Positions 43,036 through 51,831 of a stretch of DNA of 64,000 bases are shown piece by piece. A model generated the notes under the pieces. The model had not been told where the DNA came from, did not search any database, and saw only the letters and a list, made by a program, of their open reading frames with translations. The stretch covers positions 930,001-994,000 of the forward strand of contig NZ_CASCJC010000001.1 of assembly GCF_949152225.1 (NCBI RefSeq). The letters are read 5' to 3'. The translations under genes were made by a program, and so were the position numbers. Each line of letters starts with the position of its first letter. The stretch's first letter is position 1. The stretch is from Ligilactobacillus sp900765635. Lineage in GTDB: Bacteria > Bacillota > Bacilli > Lactobacillales > Lactobacillaceae.

Positions 43036-43498
43036 CTCGTAATTTAGCTTGACGTTGACAATCTTCACAAATTCCTAAAAAGGTTAAGCGATGATCACTA
43101 ACTTCAAAATGAAATTGGCGTTTAACCAGGCGTTCAACATCACCTAACAAGTCTTCATGAATTTCTTGGGTTTTACCACATTTTGTGCAAACTAAATGAT
43201 GATGAAAATGTCCATGATCTTGTGTCAACAAATCAAACCGTGCAATACCATCTTCAAAAGTTATCTTATTAACTACTTTTATTTCAGTTAAAATATCTAA
43301 CGTACGATATACAGTGGCTAATCCAATTTCAGGCTCTTTTTGAGTCAAAAAAACATAGACTTCTTCAGCGGATAGATGTTCTTTATGATGTTCAAGTAAA
43401 ATTTTAACGGTCGCTTTACGTTGTGGTGTTAATTTAAAGCCTGCATTATGCAAAGCTTCTTCAATCCGTGTCAATTCATCTTGTTGAACGTCTGCCAT
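43028..43498 (-). CDS. Fur-family metal-dependent regulator (Fur/PerR type)
   Basis: The 156-residue protein has a winged-helix DNA-binding domain (LTPQRKATVKILLEHHKEHL and LATVYRTLDILTEI) and a dimerisation domain with metal ligands: HGHFHHHLVCTKCGKTQEIH and a second CxxC in ICEDCQRQ. The four cysteines imply a structural zinc. Whether it senses iron, manganese or peroxide cannot be decided by sequence; the His/Asp regulatory site pattern fits either Fur or PerR. ATG 43496-43498 is used, 9 nt after GGAGATGAG. xerD follows with overlap. Confidence 0.92.
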   Translation of the reverse strand: MADVQQDELTRIEEALHNAGFKLTPQRKATVKILLEHHKEHLSAEEVYVFLTQKEPEIGLATVYRTLDILTEIKVVNKITFEDGIARFDLLTQDHGHFHHHLVCTKCGKTQEIHEDLLGDVERLVKRQFHFEVSDHRLTFLGICEDCQRQAKLRGE

Positions 43499-43516
43499 AA
43501 CCAACTCATCTCCAGT

Positions 43517-44377
43517 CTATTTTAAAAATAATTGTCCATCTTCTTGATAAACTAAATTTGCTTTCATCAAGTGTCCAACTGCGCGTTTAAATTGACCTTT
43601 ACTAATACCAAAATAAACCTTAATCGCTTGTGGATCACTCTTATCACAAAACGGTAAACTTTTATCTGGACTATGTTGCAAAGCAACTAAAATCATCTGT
43701 GCATCATCACTGATAGCTTCATGGGCACGTGGTCGCAAAGATAAATTTAAAGTACCATCATCTCTAACTGCAATCACGCGCGCTTGTAATACTTCACCTA
43801 AACGGGGTTCTTGTTCACGCTCAGATTGATGAATGAAGCCAAGACAATAATCTGAAGTTAAAACATAACTTCCTACCATTTTCAAACGGTAAACTGTAGC
43901 TGTCACGTTTTTATTTAACATTTTTTGATTAGCCTTAACACTGACAGCTCTAAACATTTCTTCAGTTGCTAAATCTCCCCAAATTCTGCCTTTAGCATCA
44001 ACTTTAAGCGCGACCATTAAACGATCACCACGTTTAGGCCAAAGTTCACTCAATTCTGGTAATTCATCTAAAGAAATGACAATGTCTTTATTTTCCAAGC
44101 CAATATCAACAAATACTCCAAGACCACGTTGAACCTTGACTACTGTTGCCCAGGCATATTTACCAATTCCACTTTTAGGAGTATTTTTAGTTAATTGTAA
44201 CTGATGATTTTCATTTTCATAAGCAAATCCTGTAACTTGTGCTCCAATTTTAGGTAACTTATTTAATTCTTTTTTCGCTAATCGAAAAGTTTGTCCCGCT
44301 TGTTGAGCGAAAACATAGTCTTGATTTTCATCAATTACAGTTGCTGTAATATTTCTACCAAGTAAATCTTGTAACAT
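43517..44377 (-). CDS. cvfB: S1-domain RNA-binding protein CvfB (YitL)
   Basis: CvfB is an RNA-binding protein linked to virulence-gene expression in staphylococci. The 286-residue sequence begins with a diverged S1-like domain, followed by recognisable S1 repeats with WATVVKVQRGLGVFVDIGLE near residue 75 and YVLTSDYCLGFIHQSERE near 170, and a C-terminal winged helix (QAIKVYFGISKGQFKRAVGH). It lies 18 nt before fur; an AAAGGAG site precedes its ATG. Confidence 0.9.
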   Translation of the reverse strand: MLQDLLGRNITATVIDENQDYVFAQQAGQTFRLAKKELNKLPKIGAQVTGFAYENENHQLQLTKNTPKSGIGKYAWATVVKVQRGLGVFVDIGLENKDIVISLDELPELSELWPKRGDRLMVALKVDAKGRIWGDLATEEMFRAVSVKANQKMLNKNVTATVYRLKMVGSYVLTSDYCLGFIHQSEREQEPRLGEVLQARVIAVRDDGTLNLSLRPRAHEAISDDAQMILVALQHSPDKSLPFCDKSDPQAIKVYFGISKGQFKRAVGHLMKANLVYQEDGQLFLK

Positions 44378-44388
44378 TTCTTACTCCT

Positions 44389-44847
44389 TTAATTAAAACT
44401 CAAATGTAATAAACTAACGATACAATAAGTTATCCCGCTAGCAATAACTGGACCAGCAGCAACCCCTTTTAAGAAAACAACACCAATAATTGTCCCTAAA
44501 ACTAAAGCTACGGTAACTTGTGGTGAAGCAGATAATTGATTAACACCATAACGCGAAAGAATTGCCACTAAAATACCACAGGCTACTGCAATCCAACCTG
44601 CTGGTGTTTGAAAAACATGCATCAGATCTTTAAAACCAATTTGACCTGTTGCGATTGGAACTAAAATAGCAATTGAAATAATTGTAACGCCCCAATTGAT
44701 TCCCTTTGCTTGAATCGTAGGCAACCATTTAGCCGTAAGTGGTAAAAGTTTTAAAACCATCACTGCAAGGGTTGCGATGATTAGTGAGGTATTTTTACCA
44801 AATAAAGCCACTCCTAATACTAATAATAAAAACAACCAGCTTTCCAA
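44389..44847 (-). CDS. DUF441-family (YtwI/YeaL) membrane protein
   Basis: The 152-residue protein has four hydrophobic helices, with GINWGVTIISIAILVPIATG in the middle and FQTPAGWIAVACGILVAILS near residue 80, patterns I recognise from the DUF441 family. Function is unknown. It is 11 nt upstream of cvfB and probably heads the cvfB-fur-xerD run. The gap to pyk (44848-45030) holds the pyk terminator and possibly a promoter for this gene. Confidence 0.8.
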   Translation of the reverse strand: MESWLFLLLVLGVALFGKNTSLIIATLAVMVLKLLPLTAKWLPTIQAKGINWGVTIISIAILVPIATGQIGFKDLMHVFQTPAGWIAVACGILVAILSRYGVNQLSASPQVTVALVLGTIIGVVFLKGVAAGPVIASGITYCIVSLLHLSFN

Positions 44848-44951
44848 ACTCTTTCACCTCATTAATCTGTTTACATTTGAAATTTTCTCTAAAATAATTC
44901 ATTCTCTTCTATTTTAACTTAAATAGTGTCAAAAAGCGAATCAAACATGTA

Positions 44952-44996
44952 AATAAAAACACTGTCCGCAAAACTTTAAGTCTATGCGAACAGTGT
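44952..44996 (-). terminator. Terminator after pyk
   Basis: On the minus strand ACACTGTTCGCA pairs with TGCGGACAGTGT (one T-G pair) over a 14-nt loop, followed by TTTTATTT. Confidence 0.88.
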
Positions 44997-45030
44997 CAGT
45001 TATTTTATCAATTCAGCAATTCTTTATATA

Positions 45031-46791
45031 TTAAAGAACGTTTGAAGCACCATGGTAAACAATACCACGACGAGAATCAACAGTGATTACTTCATCGTTT
45101 GATACTAATGTTGTTGCATCAGCAGCACCAACGATTACAGGAATTCCCATAGAAATACCTACAACAGCTGCATGTGATGTTAAACCACCATTTTCAACAA
45201 CTAAAGCAGATGCTTTTTCAATTGCTGGCAAGTAGTCTTTGTCAGTTGTTTTTGTAACTAAAATACAACCTTCAACAGCTTTTTCGTTAGCTTCTTGTGC
45301 GGAAGTTGCTACAACAGCTTTACCAATAACTGTTTCATCGCCAACACCTTGGCCATCAACAACTTTAGAACCAATTAATTGAATCTTCATTACGTTTGTT
45401 GTACCTTTTTCACCAACAGGAACACCAGCAGTAATTAAGATTAAGTCGCCTTCTTTAGCAAAGCCTGCTTCTTTAGCTTTTTCTGTAGCTAAAGTAAACA
45501 TTTCATCTGTAGAAGAAGGTGCTTCTGCTAAGACAGGATATACACCCCAGTTGATTGATAAACCACGACGTGTACGTTCATCAAATGTCACTGCCAAGAT
45601 GTCTGCATCTGGACGATATTTAGAAATTAAACGAGCTGTATGACCAGATTTTGTTGCAGCAACGATTGTCTTGATGTTCAAGTTATCTGCTGCTTCCGCA
45701 ACTGCACGTGCAACTGCTTCTGTCACATCAGTCTTATCAAAGTCATTCAATGAGAATGTCTTATGTTGACGTAAAGCTGTTTCAGCCTTAACATCGATAC
45801 GAGCCATTGTAGCTACAGCTTCTACAGGGTAATCTCCGTTTGCAGATTCACCAGAAAGCATTGTTGCATCTGTACCATCAAAGACAGCATTAGCAACGTC
45901 AGATGCTTCAGCACGTGTAGGACGTGGGTTTTCTTGCATAGAATCAAGCATTTGTGTAGCTGTGATAACTGGCTTACCAGCAGCGTTACACTTCTTGATT
46001 AAGCTCTTTTGTACCAAAGGAACGTTTTCTGCTGGAATTTCAACACCCATGTCACCACGAGCAATCATTAAACCATCAGATACTTTGATGATTTCATCAA
46101 AGTTGTCGATACCTTCTTGAGATTCGATCTTAGGGAAGATTTGAACATGTGTCATGTTCTTTTCTTCTAAAAGTTCACGAATATCTAAAACGTCTTGTGG
46201 TTTACGAACGAATGAAGCAGCAATAAAGTTGATTTCATTGTCTAAACCAAAGCGAATATCATCAGAGTCTTTTTCTGTAATACCAGGTAAGTTGATAGAA
46301 ACGCCAGGAGCGTTAACACCCTTACGTGAACCAAGTGTACCTTCGTTTAAGACTTTACATACTAATTCTTTGTTTGCTTCGTCTTTGCTTTCGATTTGCA
46401 TATCAATCAAGCCATCATCAAATAACACATGGCCACCAACATGAACATCATCAAATAAGCCAGGGTAAGTAACGGCAATCTTTTCTTTTGTACCTTCAAG
46501 TGATGCATCCATAGAAATACGAACTTCATCACCGATATTGAAGTGAAGTTTACCTTCTTTTTGAACAGTTGTACGAATTTCAGCACCCTTTGTATCAAGC
46601 ATCTTACCAACTATCTTGCCGGTAATCTTTTCAGCTTCATCAACGAGTTTCATACGACCTAAATGTTCTTCATGGTCACCATGAGAGAAGTTAAAGCGGA
46701 AAACGTTAGCGCCCGCTTCAATTAATTTAACAATTGTATCTAAATCAGAACTAGCTGGTCCAAGTGTACTTACGATCTTGGTCTTTTTCAT
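45031..46791 (-). CDS. pyk: Pyruvate kinase with C-terminal PEP-utilising domain
   Basis: Pyk converts PEP and ADP to pyruvate and ATP, the last step of glycolysis. The 586-residue protein starts MKKTKIVSTLGPASSDLDTI and has the barrel motifs LDTKGAEIRT, the catalytic Lys in IFPKIESQEGIDNFDEII near residue 220, and ARGDMGVEIPAENVPLVQ. The last 100 or so residues form the extra PEP-utiliser-type domain with GGLTSHAAVVGISMGIPVIV; its phosphohistidine-like position is present as TSHAA. It follows pfkA by 79 nt with AAAGGAGAG, forming the usual lactobacillar pfkA-pyk operon. Confidence 0.97.
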   Translation of the reverse strand: MKKTKIVSTLGPASSDLDTIVKLIEAGANVFRFNFSHGDHEEHLGRMKLVDEAEKITGKIVGKMLDTKGAEIRTTVQKEGKLHFNIGDEVRISMDASLEGTKEKIAVTYPGLFDDVHVGGHVLFDDGLIDMQIESKDEANKELVCKVLNEGTLGSRKGVNAPGVSINLPGITEKDSDDIRFGLDNEINFIAASFVRKPQDVLDIRELLEEKNMTHVQIFPKIESQEGIDNFDEIIKVSDGLMIARGDMGVEIPAENVPLVQKSLIKKCNAAGKPVITATQMLDSMQENPRPTRAEASDVANAVFDGTDATMLSGESANGDYPVEAVATMARIDVKAETALRQHKTFSLNDFDKTDVTEAVARAVAEAADNLNIKTIVAATKSGHTARLISKYRPDADILAVTFDERTRRGLSINWGVYPVLAEAPSSTDEMFTLATEKAKEAGFAKEGDLILITAGVPVGEKGTTNVMKIQLIGSKVVDGQGVGDETVIGKAVVATSAQEANEKAVEGCILVTKTTDKDYLPAIEKASALVVENGGLTSHAAVVGISMGIPVIVGAADATTLVSNDEVITVDSRRGIVYHGASNVL

Positions 46792-46870
46792 GAGTGAAAT
46801 CTCTCCTTTGAAAAAATTTAAAAATGACTTTTATGTCGTTTTTAACAAAATTAATTATGGCTACGCCTGA

Positions 46871-47833
46871 TTAAAAACGTAGACGATCATTTAAATCAAG
46901 TAAGGAAACATCTGTTTGATGTTTATGGTTTTCTAATGTATCGATGATATCTGTTGCAACAAGTTTGTTATCACGAATACCGATAGCCAAACCACCCTTA
47001 CCTTCAAGTAATAATTGAATTGCATAATCACCAAAACGGCTTGCTAAAACGCGATCTTTAGCTGTTGGAATACCACCACGTTGAACGTGTGCTAATGTGA
47101 TTGCGCGACTATCAAAGTCACCGTATTGATCAATTTCAGCTTTCAATTCAGCAGCAGATTTTACACCTTCTGCAACAACAACAATACCGTAATCTTTACC
47201 TTGTTCACGGTTTGCTGTTAACTTGTCAGCAATTGCTTTTGCATCGTATTCACGTTCTGGAATAACAATTGCATCAGCATCAGTTGCAATACCTGCCCAT
47301 AAAGCAATATCGCCAGCGCCACGACCCATAACTTCAACAACGAAGATACGTTGATGTGACTTAGCTGTATCATGGATACGATCTAAGTTTTCAACTGCGA
47401 CGTTAACTGCAGTATCAAAACCGATTGTAAAGTCGGTACCTGGAATATCATTATCAATTGTGCCTGGGATACCAATTGAATTGAAACCATGTTTAGTTAA
47501 TTTTTCAGCACCATGGTAAGAACCATCGCCACCGATAACAACTAAAGCATCAATACCGAACTTCTTCAAAACTTCGATACCTTTTAATTGGACTTCTACT
47601 TCTGCAAATTCTGGGAAACGTGCAGAATAAAGAATTGTACCGCCACGGTTGATGATACCATCAAGATCCATAGATTTCATTTCGAAGATATTACCTTCAA
47701 CCAAACCCTTGTATCCATAGTTGATACCGTATGCTTCAAGGCCTGCATTCATTGCAGCACGTGCGATTGCACGCACAGCAGCGTTCATACCTTGGGCATC
47801 GCCACCGCTTGTTAAAATACCAATGCGTTTCAT
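46871..47833 (-). CDS. pfkA: ATP-dependent 6-phosphofructokinase
   Basis: PfkA commits fructose-6-phosphate to glycolysis, consistent with a homofermentative lifestyle. The 320-residue sequence has RIGILTSGGDAQGMNAAVRA, where the ATP-loop Pro of the common GGDAPGMN is Gln, VVIGGDGSYHGAEKL near residue 100, the catalytic TIDNDIPGTDFTIGFDTAV near 125 and EVMGRGAGDIALWAG near 170. It is first in the operon with pyk. A sigma-A promoter and a cre-like site lie upstream. Confidence 0.97.
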   Translation of the reverse strand: MKRIGILTSGGDAQGMNAAVRAIARAAMNAGLEAYGINYGYKGLVEGNIFEMKSMDLDGIINRGGTILYSARFPEFAEVEVQLKGIEVLKKFGIDALVVIGGDGSYHGAEKLTKHGFNSIGIPGTIDNDIPGTDFTIGFDTAVNVAVENLDRIHDTAKSHQRIFVVEVMGRGAGDIALWAGIATDADAIVIPEREYDAKAIADKLTANREQGKDYGIVVVAEGVKSAAELKAEIDQYGDFDSRAITLAHVQRGGIPTAKDRVLASRFGDYAIQLLLEGKGGLAIGIRDNKLVATDIIDTLENHKHQTDVSLLDLNDRLRF

Positions 47834-47882
47834 TTCTTCACCTCAAGTAAATAAATCTGTAGTACTACATTCTCCACTTGTT

Positions 47883-47911
47883 ATATTATCACTTCTTCAA
47901 ACTATTTTCAA
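47883..47911 (-). promoter_or_regulatory. Promoter of pfkA-pyk
   Basis: On the minus strand TTGAAA (47906-47911), 17 nt, then TAATAT (47883-47888), 50 nt before the start codon. Confidence 0.65.
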
Positions 47912-47971
47912 TTGATTTTCATAAGTTTTCTAAGAATGTTGGTATGCTTTAAGAAACGTTTTTCGTTAACC

Positions 47972-47985
47972 TGAAAGCGTGTTCT
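47972..47985. promoter_or_regulatory. Possible catabolite-responsive element upstream of pfkA
   Basis: TGAAAGCGTGTTCT matches 12 of 14 positions of the CcpA cre pattern. It lies about 60 nt upstream of the pfkA -35 box, the side from which CcpA activates glycolytic operons in other lactic acid bacteria. The match is imperfect. The wider 47834-48085 gap also holds a 10-bp inverted repeat. Confidence 0.4.
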
Positions 47986-48085
47986 GGAAATAATTCTTGT
48001 TTTTCACAAAAATTGTAAATCAATTCTCATTTTCATAATACTTTTTCAAAAATTTAGCACATATTTCCAGATAATATTCGTTTTT

Positions 48086-51000
48086 TTACCGAACAACAAC
48101 ATTTTCTGAGCCTAAAATATGCTTTAACCTTGCCAATAGTTCTTTTGAAATTTTCACTGACAGATTTTTATTTAGTAAAAATTTACTATCACTAGCAACA
48201 TCATACACTATTACTTGTGTTGAACCACTAAAATTTCGTAGTGTCGTTTGTAAAACTTCTTTATCAACAAAATTCAGCGGAATACGGATATATAATTTTT
48301 CCATTGTAGTCTCTTTTGCTAACTCAATATGTTGTGCAATTAGTGTCAACCGCTCTCTTGGTTCAACTTTCCCTTGAATTAATAAAACTTGTTTAGCAGC
48401 TAAGATATCTTTGAATTGTTGATATTGTCGCGGAAAAATCGTTACATCCAATTCACAACTTGCATCACTACCATGTAAAAAAGCCATCAAATCGCCTTTT
48501 TTAGTCCTAATTTCTTTAAGAGACTTAGGATAAAGCAAAATATATGCTTCTTGATTAGCTTTAAGTAAGGCAATTGGACAGACATTAAACTTACTAGCTA
48601 AATTCTTAAAATTTTCAGTTGGATAACTTGATATATAGGTTCCTAAATAATGGGCTTCTTTTTCTAATAAAAATTCTTGACTAAGTATTTGAACTTGTTT
48701 ATTTTGTTTAGGCGCCAACATCTTAAATAATTCTATACTATCTCCACTAAGCTCAATGTTACTCAAAATACCTGGATATGCAGCCAATAACTCTGAACGT
48801 GATTGTTTAAATTCATCAAAAGCACCTGAATAAATCAAAGCTTCGATTTGATCTTCTTTTAAAAACTTCTTATCTAAGCGTTGCATGAAGTCAGCTAGAC
48901 TCTTAAACTTTCCATGATGCTTTCTTTCACTTAATATTGCCACAATAAAGTTAAACGATAATGTTTTAATATTTTTCAATCCAAAGTAAATACTATTATT
49001 TCGTAAGGTAAAATAACCCTGGCTTTGATTAATTGATGGTGGAAAAACTTTTATTTTGCGTTGTTTAATTTCAGATAAATATTTTTTCGTTTTATCGCTC
49101 GAATTAGTATTTAATAATGCAGTAAAAAATGCTGCTGGATAATAAGTTTTCAAATAAGCTAACTCAAAAGCTAATTTGGAGTAAGCAACTGAATGCGAAC
49201 GGTTAAAGCCATATCCTCCAAATTTTGCAATATATTCATAAATTTGTTCGGCAACTTTTTGTTCAACATTGTGTTTAACTGCTCCTGAAATAAAACGTTG
49301 CTTTATTTTTGCTAGTAATTCATCATCTTTACTACTGATAGCACGACGTAAAATATCAGCTTCACTCAAATCAAAACCTGCTAATTTTGCTACAACTTGC
49401 ATGACTTGTTCTTGATAGACAATGATTCCATAAGTTGAAGCCAAAATTGGTTCCAAAAGTTTATCATAGTATACAATTGGTTTTTGTCCATGTTTACGCG
49501 CTATAAACTCGCCAATATTTTCCATTGGTCCTGGTCGATATAATGCGTTAGCTGCCACAATATCTTCAAAACAACTAGGTTTTAATCTTACTAACAATTG
49601 TTTAATTCCATCTGATTCAAATTGAAAAACACCATCAGTATCGGCATTCCCAAATAACGCTAATGTTTTTTGATCATTTAAATTAATGCGCGTAATGTTA
49701 AAACTTGCATCATAATTATTTAAAACGATTCGCAAAGTATCATCTAGCAAGGTAAGATTTCTTAAACCTAAAAGGTCCATTTTCAATAGACCCACTTTTT
49801 CAACTTGTTTTTTAGCAAATTGCGTCAGTAACATTCCATCTGTGCTTGCTTGAACTGGAATTACATCACTTAAATCATGATCACTCAAAACTACGCCAGC
49901 TGCATGAATCGAATAATGACGTGGCAGACCTTCAATTTGTTGTGCAGTATTAAAAATTAATTCATTTATGGGGTCTTCATCAAATAAACGTTTGATTGCA
50001 TAATGATTTTGACAGCCTATTAATGTGCGTGTGTCATTGTCATTTAACGCTTTACTTAAAGCTGCACTCCATTTATTTTGTTGTAATGTTGTTTGTCCCA
50101 TTACCCGAGCGACATCTCGTATAGCTTGTTTTGCCGCTAGTGTTCCAAATGTTATAATTTGCGCTGTTTTTTGATGTCCATATTTTTGATGAACATATTT
50201 TAAAACATCTGCCCTTTTACGATCAGGAATATCCAAATCAATATCTGGCATTTGCGCACGTTTAGGATTTAAAAATCTTTCAAACAACAACTGATATTTA
50301 AGTGGGTCAACATCAGAAATAAATAAGCAATATGAAACTAATGACCCCGCAGCAGAACCACGTCCTGGTCCAATTCGTATCTGATGCTGATGTGCAAAAT
50401 TAGTAATATCCCAAACTATTAGAAAATAATCATCAAAGCCCATCTGATGAATAACAGACAATTCGTAGTCTAAACGTATTTGATACTGTGTTATATCCGT
50501 ACTTAAACCTGCATTTAGACGTACTTTTAAGCCTTCATAACATAATTTTTTAAGATATTGTTGACTATTAAACCCTTCTGGAACAGTAAATTTAGGTAAT
50601 TGAACATCAGAAAATTTTAGTTCTAAATCTATTTGATTAACAATTTCAATTACATTTTGATAAGCCTCTACTAAATTTTTTTCTTGACAACGTTTAAAAA
50701 TCTCATCTGGAGCATATAAATAATGACGTCCCCATCTACGAGCATCTAAAGCTGTCTGTGACAAAACTTGCTGCTTTTTTATTGCTTGAACGATCATTGT
50801 CTTAAAATAATCGCCAGCTTTCAAATAATGTACTGGACTTGCAAAAACTAACCTAAGCTGCATTTTTAGCGTTAATTCTTTTAATTGTTCCAAATATCTT
50901 TCATTTGTACTAATACTAATACCTATCAGTAAACTATTTTCATCTACATGTTGCTTAAGCTTCATTAGCCAGCTTTGAGCGCTATCTTGTTGACCAAGCT

Positions 51001-51382
51001 GAACTAATTCACTAATTGGACTGTTTTGTGTTGGTAAAATTACGTATAAATTATTCAAATAAGCAACTAATTGATCTAAACTCAGTGCTTCTTCTTGTAT
51101 CATCTTTAATGAAGAAATTTTTAAAAGGTTATGATATCCTTGCAAATTTTTTGCAAGTAATACTAATTGACCATCCTCTAATTGAATAGTCAACCCAATG
51201 ATAGGCTTAATATTTTGTTTTTTACATTCTTCATAAAAATCAAGCACCCCATACATCACATTTAAGTCTGTCAAAGCTAAGGCTTGGTAGCCTAACTTTT
51301 TAGCTTCACTGACATAAGTCTTTATGTCTATGGTACTTTGTAATAAACTATAACAACTCAAAACTTGTAATGGGCTGTACAT
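48086..51382 (-). CDS. dnaE: DNA polymerase III alpha subunit DnaE
   Basis: In Firmicutes DnaE extends RNA primers before handing over to PolC. The 1098-residue protein has an N-terminal PHP domain whose usual metal-binding His pair is missing (VLSCYSLLQST where HxHSxYSLLDG is typical), the polymerase signatures GPGRGSAAGSLVSYCLF near residue 345 and PDIDLDIPD near 380 (two catalytic Asp), FGTLAAKQAIRDVARVMGQ, the third Asp region, GFNRSHSVAYS, a helix-hairpin-helix and a C-terminal OB fold. It faces the divergent DUF2929 gene. No clear terminator was seen after it. Confidence 0.96.
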   Translation of the reverse strand: MYSPLQVLSCYSLLQSTIDIKTYVSEAKKLGYQALALTDLNVMYGVLDFYEECKKQNIKPIIGLTIQLEDGQLVLLAKNLQGYHNLLKISSLKMIQEEALSLDQLVAYLNNLYVILPTQNSPISELVQLGQQDSAQSWLMKLKQHVDENSLLIGISISTNERYLEQLKELTLKMQLRLVFASPVHYLKAGDYFKTMIVQAIKKQQVLSQTALDARRWGRHYLYAPDEIFKRCQEKNLVEAYQNVIEIVNQIDLELKFSDVQLPKFTVPEGFNSQQYLKKLCYEGLKVRLNAGLSTDITQYQIRLDYELSVIHQMGFDDYFLIVWDITNFAHQHQIRIGPGRGSAAGSLVSYCLFISDVDPLKYQLLFERFLNPKRAQMPDIDLDIPDRKRADVLKYVHQKYGHQKTAQIITFGTLAAKQAIRDVARVMGQTTLQQNKWSAALSKALNDNDTRTLIGCQNHYAIKRLFDEDPINELIFNTAQQIEGLPRHYSIHAAGVVLSDHDLSDVIPVQASTDGMLLTQFAKKQVEKVGLLKMDLLGLRNLTLLDDTLRIVLNNYDASFNITRINLNDQKTLALFGNADTDGVFQFESDGIKQLLVRLKPSCFEDIVAANALYRPGPMENIGEFIARKHGQKPIVYYDKLLEPILASTYGIIVYQEQVMQVVAKLAGFDLSEADILRRAISSKDDELLAKIKQRFISGAVKHNVEQKVAEQIYEYIAKFGGYGFNRSHSVAYSKLAFELAYLKTYYPAAFFTALLNTNSSDKTKKYLSEIKQRKIKVFPPSINQSQGYFTLRNNSIYFGLKNIKTLSFNFIVAILSERKHHGKFKSLADFMQRLDKKFLKEDQIEALIYSGAFDEFKQSRSELLAAYPGILSNIELSGDSIELFKMLAPKQNKQVQILSQEFLLEKEAHYLGTYISSYPTENFKNLASKFNVCPIALLKANQEAYILLYPKSLKEIRTKKGDLMAFLHGSDASCELDVTIFPRQYQQFKDILAAKQVLLIQGKVEPRERLTLIAQHIELAKETTMEKLYIRIPLNFVDKEVLQTTLRNFSGSTQVIVYDVASDSKFLLNKNLSVKISKELLARLKHILGSENVVVR

Positions 51383-51515
51383 AATCTCACCTCACATCGC
51401 TTTTTTTCTTTAATTATACTAGATGTTTTGATATAAATGCGACAAATTCGCAATTTTATTTGTGCAGTTTGCATCAAAATGTGCTAAACTACTACATATT
51501 GAGAGGTGTTTTCTA

Positions 51516-51701
51516 ATGGCAAAACAACTTACCATTTTATTTTGGGGCTTTATTTACGGTACCGTTTTGGGTTACATCGTGTCTTCTTTAGGCGCACTTG
51601 AATTTAATCCAATCGAAAGTGGTGTCATTGCAATGATTGGTGGTTTTATTATCATCAATATCTTGGGAACAATGATTAAAGCACCTAAAAAAACTAATTA
51701 A
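51516..51701 (+). CDS. DUF2929 (YjzD-like) small membrane protein
   Basis: The 61-residue protein starts at ATG 51516 behind GAGAGGTG. It has two hydrophobic helices (LTILFWGFIYGTVLGYIVSSL and ESGVIAMIGGFIIINILGTM) and a basic C-terminus, matching DUF2929. Function is unknown. A longer frame from 51462 has no ribosome site. Confidence 0.8.
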   Translation: MAKQLTILFWGFIYGTVLGYIVSSLGALEFNPIESGVIAMIGGFIIINILGTMIKAPKKTN

Positions 51702-51703
51702 TT

Positions 51704-51746
51704 AAAAAGTCGGCAAGTGAAAGCTCTCCTGTCGACTTTTATTTTT
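51704..51746 (+). terminator. Terminator after the DUF2929 gene
   Basis: AAAAGTCG and CGACTTTT form an 8-bp outer stem with an imperfect inner helix, followed by TATTTTTTA. Confidence 0.72.
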
Positions 51747-51791
51747 TATGATCTATAGTTAAAGTAACTTCTTATTTTTATTATTTCCTGT

Positions 51792-51830
51792 AAAAAAAAC
51801 GAATCCCCCTTTATAGGAGATTCGTTTTTT
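51792..51830 (-). terminator. Terminator after clpB
   Basis: On the minus strand AAAAAACGAATC and GATTCGTTTTTT flank a CTCC-TATAAAG-GGG inner stem and run into further T residues. It starts at the clpB stop codon. Confidence 0.87.
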
Positions 51831-51831
51831 A

